Assembly (NCBI GenBank): GCA_026196615.1
Contig: JAPHSW010000072.1
Span: 1-55,943, forward strand
From: Gammaproteobacteria bacterium
GTDB lineage: Bacteria; Pseudomonadota; Gammaproteobacteria; GRL18
Direction of reading: 5' to 3'
DNA: 55,943 bases
A program made the position numbers and the translations under genes. Below are positions 50,006-55,943 of the stretch, piece by piece. Each line of letters starts with the position of its first letter. Position 1 is the stretch's first letter. The notes below the pieces were generated by a model. That model saw nothing but the letters and a program-made list of their open reading frames with translations. It had not been told where the DNA came from and searched no databases.

Positions 50006-51041
50006 ATGAAAAGAAAAAAAGTGTGCCATTATTGATTGTGGAAGAATTACACTCAAACATTTTGAAGCCATTGACAAACATAATGATTTTCTTCAATTAA
50101 CTGCGGTTTGTGATACTGATAGGGATTTGGCAACATGTATTGCAGCTGAAAAAAATTGTATTGCTTATCACTCGTTAACTATTTTATTGGAACAAACCGA
50201 TGCAGAATGTATTATTTTCTGTACTCCAAGTGGTCTTCATGCTTGTCAGACGATCTTATGCGCTAAGGCAGGAAAACATGTAGTAACTGAAAAAACAATG
50301 GACACATGCTGGAAAGATGGCTTAAAAATGGTCAAAGCTTGTGATGATGCCGGAGTTGAACTGTTTGTGGTTAAGCAAAATCGTCGCAATACAACTTTAC
50401 AACTTCTAAAAAATGCCATTGATAAGAAGCGTTTTGGTACAATCTATATGGTTCAGGTTAATGTTTTCTGGACGCGACCCCAAGAATATTATGATCAGGC
50501 AAAATGGAGAGGAACTTGGGAGTTTGATGGTGATGTACTAATGAATCAGGCAAGCCACTATATTGATTTTCTTGATTGGTTAATCGGTCCTGTTAAAAGT
50601 GTGCAAGCAATGATTGCTACACTAGCGCGTGATATTGAAGTTGAAGGCACCGCTGTGATGAATGTTAGATGGCGCTCAGGTGTATTAGGTTCAGTGAGTG
50701 TTATGATGCTGATCTACCTAAAAAATCTGGAAGGTTCAATCACCATTATTGATGGAAAAGGCAGAGTTAAAGTAGGCGGTGTTGCCGTTAATGAAATTGA
50801 ATAGTGGAACTTTGAAGAACCTGAGCCTGATGATCAAAAAATACAAGCAGCAAGTTATGAAACCACTTCAGTTTATGGCTTTGGTCATCCGCTTTACTAT
50901 AAAAATGTGATTGATACACTCAATGGTGTAACCAAAGCAGAGACAGACGGGCGGGAAGGTTTGAGATCGCTTGAGTTATTATTTGCCTCATACCTTTCTG
51001 CAAGGGATGGTAAAAAAATATCATTATCTTTAGAGTATTGA
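50006..51041 (+). pseudogene. Decayed UDP-N-acetylglucosaminuronate 3-dehydrogenase (WlbA/WbpB type)
   Basis: Remnant of a Gfo/Idh/MocA NAD-dependent oxidoreductase that, in the WlbA/WbpB pathway, oxidises C3 of the UDP-GlcNAc uronate on the way to a diacetamido sugar acid. ATG 50006 (MKRK) reads into a stop after nine codons. Removing one A from the run at 50014-50020 joins it to the long frame (KKCAIIDCGRITLKHFEAI). That frame continues to a TAG at 50802-50804; after it the same frame resumes as WNFEEPEPDDQKIQ and runs 78 more residues (ETTSVYGFGHPLYY, ETDGREGLRSLELL) to TGA 51041. The usual EKP motif reads EKT. The NQASHY motif remains. Reading both lesions as real makes it non-functional. 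Confidence 0.85.
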
Positions 51042-51050
51042 TGGTACCAA

Positions 51051-51490
51051 ATGAATTATTCCTCTCATCCAACAGCAATTATTGATAATGGAGTTCAAAT
51101 TGGTCAAGAAACTCACATTTGGCATTGGATTCATGTGTGTTCTGGTGCAGAAGTTGGTAATGCCTGTTATTTGGGACAAAATGTTTTTATAGGTAATAAA
51201 GTAAAAATACAAAACAATGTTTATGATAATGTGTCTCTGGATGATGGTGTGTTTTGTGGCCCCAGCATGGTTTTTACCAATATCTATAATCCACGCGCTT
51301 CTATTGAAAGAAAATCTGAGTATAGAAATACTTTAGTGAAAAAAGGTGTCACTCTCGGGGCTAATTGCACAATTGTTTGTGGCATTACTATTGGGAAGTT
51401 TGCATTTATTGAAGCTGGAGTTGTAGTTAATAAAGGTGTGTTGAATTATGCCCTTATGGTAGGGGGCAGCTAAACAAATGATCGTGAGTG
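51051..51490 (+). pseudogene. Decayed left-handed beta-helix N-acetyltransferase (WlbB/WbpD type)
   Basis: Remnant of the hexapeptide-repeat acetyltransferase that acetylates the 3-amino group in the same sugar pathway. The frame runs 140 residues (51051-51473) against about 190 in the family. It shows [47 protein letters not shown] and [15 protein letters not shown]. As I recall the family, NNVSVYDNV is expected where this has NNVYDNV, a two-codon loss between GTT repeats. After ALMVGG the frame stops at once, while the next frame reads AAKQM, matching the expected PAKQI: a frameshift. Changes such as IEAG for IGAG and KGVL for KDVP also look degenerate. Confidence 0.75.
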
Positions 51491-51526
51491 TATCTATTAT
51501 TTATTTAAGGTCATGGAATTAAAAGT

Positions 51527-52606
51527 ATGCAATTTATTGATTTACAAACTCAGCAAGAAAAGATCAGAGATAAAATTGAGCAGCGAATAAAAACGGTTCT
51601 GGATCATGGTAAATATATTATGGGACCAGAGGTTTCTGAATTAGAAGAAGTATTGGCTAATTTTGTAGGAGTCAAACATTGCATTGGAGTCTCAAGTGGT
51701 ACAGATGCACTACTTATTGCAATGATGGCTTTGGAAATTGGACCTGGTGATGAAGTAATTACATCGCCATTTACATTTATTGCTACTGGTGAAATGATTG
51801 CTTTGTTAGGCGCTAGGCCTGTATTTGTTGATATTGATCCTAAAACTTACAATATTGACCCCCAAAAAATTGAACAAGCCATCACAAATAAAACAAAAGC
51901 AATTATGCCTGTTAGTCTTTATGGACAATGTGCAGACATTGATGAAATAAATTTAATCGCAGAAAACTATCAAATACCTGTGATTGAAGATGGTGCCCAA
52001 AGTCTCGGTGCTACATACAAGGGTAAGCAATCTTGTTCACTAACCACTATCGGCTGTACAAGTTTTTTTCCTTTCAAACCACTCGGTGGTTATGGTGATA
52101 GTGGGGCTTGCTTCACAAATGATGAGCATTTGGCTAAACTCATGCGTGAAATTAGAGTGCATGGCCAGGACAAGCGTTATCATCATTCTAGAATTGGAAT
52201 AAATGGTCGAATGGATACACTGCAAGCTGCTATAGTGCTCGCTAAATTTGAACTCTTTTCTGATGAAGTTAAAAAAAGAAATATAATAGGTGAGCGCTAT
52301 ACAGAGCTTATTTCTGAAAACTCTCCATCCATTACCACACCATATATTAAAGATGTTAATACTAGTGTTTATGCGCAATATACTCTTCAGGTGAAAAATA
52401 GAAATCAACTAATAGAACAATTAAAAAAAGTTTCAATTCCAACCGCAGTACATTACCCTATACCATTAAACCAACAACCAGCTTTAGAGACACAAGAATT
52501 TGATTTATCAATATCTGAAAAAGTGTTAAACCAGGTAATGAGTTTACCCATGCATCCTTATTTAACTGAAGATGAACAACAGAAAATAATTATGGCTATG
52601 GCTTGA
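51527..52606 (+). CDS. DegT/DnrJ/EryC1-family sugar aminotransferase (WlbC/WbpE type)
   Basis: PLP-dependent aminotransferase that would convert the 3-keto uronic sugar nucleotide to the 3-amino form. The 359-residue frame is open and full length, starting MQFIDLQTQQEKI. Family motifs are CIGVSSGTDALLIAMMAL, TSPFTFIATGEMIALLGA, PVSLYGQCADIDEIN, IEDGAQSLGATYKG, the PLP lysine in SFFPFKPLGGYGDSGA, and PMHPYL near the end. The residue before the lysine is Phe where I recall Ser, and GGYGDSG differs from the usual GCYGDGG. These differences may mark early decay, in line with the two broken genes ahead of it. If intact, it has lost its pathway here. Confidence 0.88.
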   Translation: MQFIDLQTQQEKIRDKIEQRIKTVLDHGKYIMGPEVSELEEVLANFVGVKHCIGVSSGTDALLIAMMALEIGPGDEVITSPFTFIATGEMIALLGARPVFVDIDPKTYNIDPQKIEQAITNKTKAIMPVSLYGQCADIDEINLIAENYQIPVIEDGAQSLGATYKGKQSCSLTTIGCTSFFPFKPLGGYGDSGACFTNDEHLAKLMREIRVHGQDKRYHHSRIGINGRMDTLQAAIVLAKFELFSDEVKKRNIIGERYTELISENSPSITTPYIKDVNTSVYAQYTLQVKNRNQLIEQLKKVSIPTAVHYPIPLNQQPALETQEFDLSISEKVLNQVMSLPMHPYLTEDEQQKIIMAMA

Positions 52607-52669
52607 TATTATTAATATTTAGAGATACTGTGCCACAGGATTGTTTTTTATGTTAGATATTTCTTAACT

Positions 52670-53926
52670 ATGAAGCTAAAGTCAACTTTTTCTAAAAATG
52701 TATTGATACTTTTTAGTGGAGCAGGAATTGCTCAATTGTTGTTGGTGTTAATTACACCATGGTTGACACGTCTTTATAGCCCAGAAGAATTTGGTGTATT
52801 TTTAATGTTCCTTGCAATCATAGGAATAATACAACCAGCTGTAACTGGTCGATATGATAAAGCAATCATCTTGCCAGGAATTGAAAAAAATGCGGTTAAT
52901 ATTATTGTCCTAATAGGCATTATTTCTACCATCTTAAGTTTATTCATCTATGTTCTGATCATTCTTGCTCCTAAATATTTATCTATACTTTTTTTTGACT
53001 CACAGCAATATAAAAAATTGCTTTTTATTATTCCCCCGACTCTTGTTTTATATGCTTTAAATCAATCTCTTATTCAATGGTTAGTACGCAAAGGACAGTA
53101 TAAAAATATTACTCTTGCACGAGTTATACGCTCATTAGGAATAGCTGTTGGTCAGATAGGTTTAAGCCAATTTAATCTACACTCTTATGGTTTGATATTA
53201 GGTTTTATGGTGGGTGAAGTCTTAATCTTTGTTTTTTTATATAGACTGTTTATGCAACAAATAAAGGGACTTATATACACCATCAGTAAGGTAAGAATTG
53301 TTGCTCTTGCTAGAAAATATAAAGATTTTCCAAAATTTGATGTCATTTCATGTGTTTTTAATCAAGCATCACATCAAATGCCAATTATATTTTTGGGTGC
53401 CTTTATTAGTATTGAAGTTGCTGGACTTTATGGTTTAACACAAAGAGTTCTCGCGACGCCGATTGGCTTAATAAGTACTTCAATTGTCGATGTTTTTAAA
53501 AAAACAGCTAATACTAATTACAGGAATACTGGCTCATGTCGTTCTGATTATGTGCAGTTATTTGGAATTCTCCTTAAATTATCAATCCTACCTTTCATAA
53601 TACTGTTTGTTTGGGGTGAAGGTTTATTTGCGTTTGTTTTTGGAGATGAGTGGCGTTACTCTGGATATTATGCACAAATTTTGTCATTAGCATTATTTAT
53701 AAGATTTATCTCAAATCCACTTAGTGCAATGTTTCATATTGCTGAAAAACAAAAATATAATCTTTATGGAAATATATTACTCTTTATTTCTACACTAGTC
53801 TTTGGTATGCACTTAATGATATTTAGAAGTGTTATCGATGCCTTGATCTTATTTACAATCATTAATTTCTGTATTTATATATGGTACATCTATTTCTCAT
53901 ATCGTATCACTGAGAATAGGAGTTAA
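52670..53926 (+). CDS. Polysaccharide flippase of the Wzx type
   Basis: Membrane protein of the polysaccharide-biosynthesis (MOP/Wzx) family, which flips undecaprenyl-linked O-units across the inner membrane. The 418-residue protein is hydrophobic throughout, with about 12 predicted helices. It starts KNVLILFSGAGIAQLLLVLITPWLTRLYSPEEFGVF, which is the typical N-terminus of this family, and has a conserved FPKFDVISC segment near 220. It follows the aminotransferase by 63 bases and converges with the next gene, overlapping by 20 bases. Confidence 0.88.
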   Translation: MKLKSTFSKNVLILFSGAGIAQLLLVLITPWLTRLYSPEEFGVFLMFLAIIGIIQPAVTGRYDKAIILPGIEKNAVNIIVLIGIISTILSLFIYVLIILAPKYLSILFFDSQQYKKLLFIIPPTLVLYALNQSLIQWLVRKGQYKNITLARVIRSLGIAVGQIGLSQFNLHSYGLILGFMVGEVLIFVFLYRLFMQQIKGLIYTISKVRIVALARKYKDFPKFDVISCVFNQASHQMPIIFLGAFISIEVAGLYGLTQRVLATPIGLISTSIVDVFKKTANTNYRNTGSCRSDYVQLFGILLKLSILPFIILFVWGEGLFAFVFGDEWRYSGYYAQILSLALFIRFISNPLSAMFHIAEKQKYNLYGNILLFISTLVFGMHLMIFRSVIDALILFTIINFCIYIWYIYFSYRITENRS

Positions 53927-54998
53927 TATCTTTAAGAACTGTTTTAGCCTTCTCTTCCCAAGTGTTGTTTTCTGCATAGTATTTAATCTCAGGGATTATT
54001 GCTTGTAAACTTTTTTTAAGTATTTGAGGAGTTTTGAATAAATGATTAATTTCATCATATGAACCGCATATACCTAATTTATTTTTAAGAATAAAGTCAC
54101 CAATAGATGTGTTAGAAAAACTGATTAAAGGTATTCCATAACTTAATGATTCAAATGCTTTATAGGGCATTGCTAATTTTCGATATGGGTGTTCATTGTA
54201 TAGCATAACGGAGGCATCTGCTTTTTGATATTCACTCATAAGAGTCTTATCATTCTGATATGATATGATTGTGATATTTTTGTATTTATTAAAATGGTAA
54301 TGATCAATATAGGTGCTTAATTCATGTTTTCGTACAATCAGTGTGAGATTAATCCCTTTGTTATTTTCAATAAGCTTTAATAGCGGAGAAATATCATTTA
54401 ATGGAGGTTGTAGACCTCCAACATAGAGTAGCTGTAAGGTCTGATTTATAACTTTGGGTGGTTTTATAAGAGGCTGAGAATAATTGTGAGGAGGAGTGCA
54501 TCCGGGTAATAATACTTTATACGAACTCTTACGTTCTTCTCCTAGATAATCAATCATATCTAAAGATGGAACATAAATAATATCAAAATATTTTTTTATA
54601 AATTTCCATTCCAGCTGATAGAATAACTTTAAAATAATTGCTATAGGCTTAAAATACAGGCTAAATAGTAAATCACCAGCCCAAAAAGCATCTCGATAAT
54701 AAATTGATAACTTAACACCGGATTGTTTTAAACTTCTAATATATAAGTAGTCAGAAAAGATATTAATTCTTTTTTCAAGCAGGCATTGAATAAAAAAAGG
54801 TCTATTTATTGACTCAAGATAAAGACCCTTAATTCCTTGCTCTTTTAAATTATAAAAGCGCTTTTGTCCCAGTTGTGCTATCAGCTCTTTGTTACATATA
54901 GATTTAAATGCCTTGAGCATCAAGGTGGGCCTGATTGTGCTTGCTTTATTTGAAGAGCCATCGAGATCATAGGGATAAATGTAGGCAAAAAGATTCAT
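53907..54998 (-). CDS. Glycosyltransferase, GT-B fold (GT4-like)
   Basis: Probable sugar transferase for the surface polysaccharide. The 363-residue protein begins MNLFAYIYPYDLDGSSNKAS, has an N-terminal half of mixed hydrophobic segments (YRDAFWAGDLLFSLY), and a C-terminal GT-B domain from about residue 190. That domain has LLYVGGLQPPLNDISPLLKL, the ADASVMLYNEHPY segment, and the donor-binding region MPYKAFESLSYGIPLISF. Substrate cannot be assigned. It overlaps the next minus-strand gene by four bases (ATGA) and ends inside the 3' end of the flippase gene on the other strand. Confidence 0.83.
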   Translation of the reverse strand: MNLFAYIYPYDLDGSSNKASTIRPTLMLKAFKSICNKELIAQLGQKRFYNLKEQGIKGLYLESINRPFFIQCLLEKRINIFSDYLYIRSLKQSGVKLSIYYRDAFWAGDLLFSLYFKPIAIILKLFYQLEWKFIKKYFDIIYVPSLDMIDYLGEERKSSYKVLLPGCTPPHNYSQPLIKPPKVINQTLQLLYVGGLQPPLNDISPLLKLIENNKGINLTLIVRKHELSTYIDHYHFNKYKNITIISYQNDKTLMSEYQKADASVMLYNEHPYRKLAMPYKAFESLSYGIPLISFSNTSIGDFILKNKLGICGSYDEINHLFKTPQILKKSLQAIIPEIKYYAENNTWEEKAKTVLKDINSYSQ

Positions 54999-55943
54999 TG
55001 CGTCACTTTTGAAAGTATATTTTTAAGCAATTCAGAAGCAGTATAGTCTATAAGTAAAGAGGAACCAAATGTAATTGATGATGCAGTAAATAAACCTCCA
55101 CGGTGTCCATAAGGCTCTCTGATGATCATATCTGCACCACCACCTTTGTTCATTCCTTTTGCAATAAGTATAGAATCTTTTGGTGCTGTTGTAGTTAGTT
55201 TATCTGTCTCCCAACCTGAAGCACCTGAACCAGTTAATCCTGAAGCAAGGCCGGGTCGACCAGGATCGTATCTGTTTGAAGATTGTAGGGTATTTTGGAG
55301 TAAAGACTTTTCTCCAAAAATAGGGTAGTTTTTATTGATTGGTATGCCTTTAAAACACCAATGCTCAGGTTTTAATATTTTATAAGGTGCACAAGTGCCA
55401 TAATCATTCATACTGAAACGGACGGCGGTGAGTTGACTTTCATCAGCATAACTTTGTGCAAAAGATAAGCTAACACATCGTGTAGAACCATCTGGATAAA
55501 ACTCTATCTCACGATACATTGTATTACCGGAAAGGTTTAGTAACCATAAATGGTTATTAGTATGAGACTTATAAACTGCATCATACATTTCACGTGTCCA
55601 ATACTCACAGTGCGATGAGAGTATTAAGGCATTGTATTGAGATAAAACCTCTGGGTTCTTGTGTAATTCAAAACCACTGATTAAATCATAATTAATATTT
55701 TCGCGCTCTAACCAGGCAAGTAAGCGCCATTCTGCGCTGGCAAGATGGTTAGTAAAGGGGAGATAAACAGAGCTACCTTCAAGCAAGCAATTACTATAAG
55801 GTCTTTTTATGGTTAATTTTTTAAACTTCCAGGATGGAGGCTGATATTTTATCATTGTTTTAATAATATCAATGACTTTGACTGGAAGGGTTTTGGCTAG
55901 TATTGCACTGAATTTTATGTAGAGTAGTCTTTTGGGTGAAATA
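54995..55943 (-). CDS. N,N-dimethylformamidase-beta-like protein, 5' end outside the window
   Basis: The frame is open without a stop to the right window edge, reading ISPKRLLYIKFSAILAKTLP ahead of the methionine at 55855, so the visible 315 residues are probably the C-terminal part of a longer protein. Recognisable features are LLAWLERENINYDLISGFEL, NALILSSHCEYWTREMYDAV and HLWLLNLSGNTMYREIEF, which resemble the C-terminal domain of the N,N-dimethylformamidase large subunit, often found in polysaccharide loci where its role is unknown. Its stop overlaps the glycosyltransferase start by four bases, so the pair is co-translated. Assignment rests on recalled family resemblance. Confidence 0.65.
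   Translation of the reverse strand, partial: ISPKRLLYIKFSAILAKTLPVKVIDIIKTMIKYQPPSWKFKKLTIKRPYSNCLLEGSSVYLPFTNHLASAEWRLLAWLERENINYDLISGFELHKNPEVLSQYNALILSSHCEYWTREMYDAVYKSHTNNHLWLLNLSGNTMYREIEFYPDGSTRCVSLSFAQSYADESQLTAVRFSMNDYGTCAPYKILKPEHWCFKGIPINKNYPIFGEKSLLQNTLQSSNRYDPGRPGLASGLTGSGASGWETDKLTTTAPKDSILIAKGMNKGGGADMIIREPYGHRGGLFTASSITFGSSLLIDYTASELLKNILSKVTQ

Noticed and set aside
50802-50804. TAG in the dehydrogenase as a recoded or read-through codon
   Set aside because: A second lesion (frameshift at the A run), a changed EKP motif and a decayed neighbour make loss of function the simpler reading; no recoding element is visible.
52040-52408. 122-codon minus-strand frame opposite the aminotransferase
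   Set aside because: Antisense to a full-length family member; the composition is not protein-like.

Overview
The window is an AT-rich gammaproteobacterial chromosome segment. The evidence is gene order. The run degS/algW-like protease, NIF3, petABC, sspAB, dolP, diaA, yraN, lpoA, rsmI, rnpB, the mraZ-to-ftsZ division and cell-wall cluster, lpxC, dciA, an M23 peptidase, secA, argJ, mutT, yacG, zapD, coaE and pilDCB matches, as I recall it, the arrangement in Pseudomonas and relatives. Here murB sits inside the cluster between murC and ddlB. The genes imply a motile (MotAB stator), piliated (type IV pilus assembly), respiring (cytochrome bc1) Gram-negative cell with LpxC-type lipid A and an O-antigen or similar surface polysaccharide. 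I cannot name the genus from sequence alone.

Layout: 218-2079 flagellar stator motAB. 2137-4176 periplasmic protease and NIF3 protein, divergent. 4567-7147 cytochrome bc1 operon, then sspAB to 8392. 8468-13604 is a minus-strand block (FAD-linked oxidase, dolP, diaA, yraN, lpoA). rsmI at 13631 and the RNase P RNA at about 14642-15013 follow. After an 800-base non-coding stretch carrying five 10-bp-spaced TGG boxes (a probable MraZ operator), the dcw cluster runs without interruption from mraZ (15814) to ftsZ (34825), then lpxC. dciA is opposite; an M23 peptidase, secA, argJ, a Nudix-ThiE-like fusion and an orphan membrane-anchored protein follow on plus. yacG, zapD, coaE, pilD, pilC and pilB read leftward (43867-49714).

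From about 50 kb the character changes to a surface-polysaccharide locus. It has three consecutive genes resembling the WlbA/WlbB/WlbC (WbpB/WbpD/WbpE) steps for diacetamido uronic acid sugars, a Wzx-type flippase, and on the opposite strand a glycosyltransferase and the 3' part of a dimethylformamidase-beta-like gene cut by the window edge. The first two sugar genes are decayed (frameshift plus nonsense codon in one; small deletion plus frameshifted tail in the other), while the aminotransferase is still open.

The core of the window is conserved housekeeping sequence and I see no wholly new system. The parts most worth a second look are the decaying sugar cassette, a 46-bp tandem hairpin repeat between the convergent 172-residue orphan gene and yacG, the MraZ boxes, a perfect 12-bp-arm hairpin in the petA leader, a perfect 16-bp palindrome upstream of secA, and the absence of pilA beside pilBCD.
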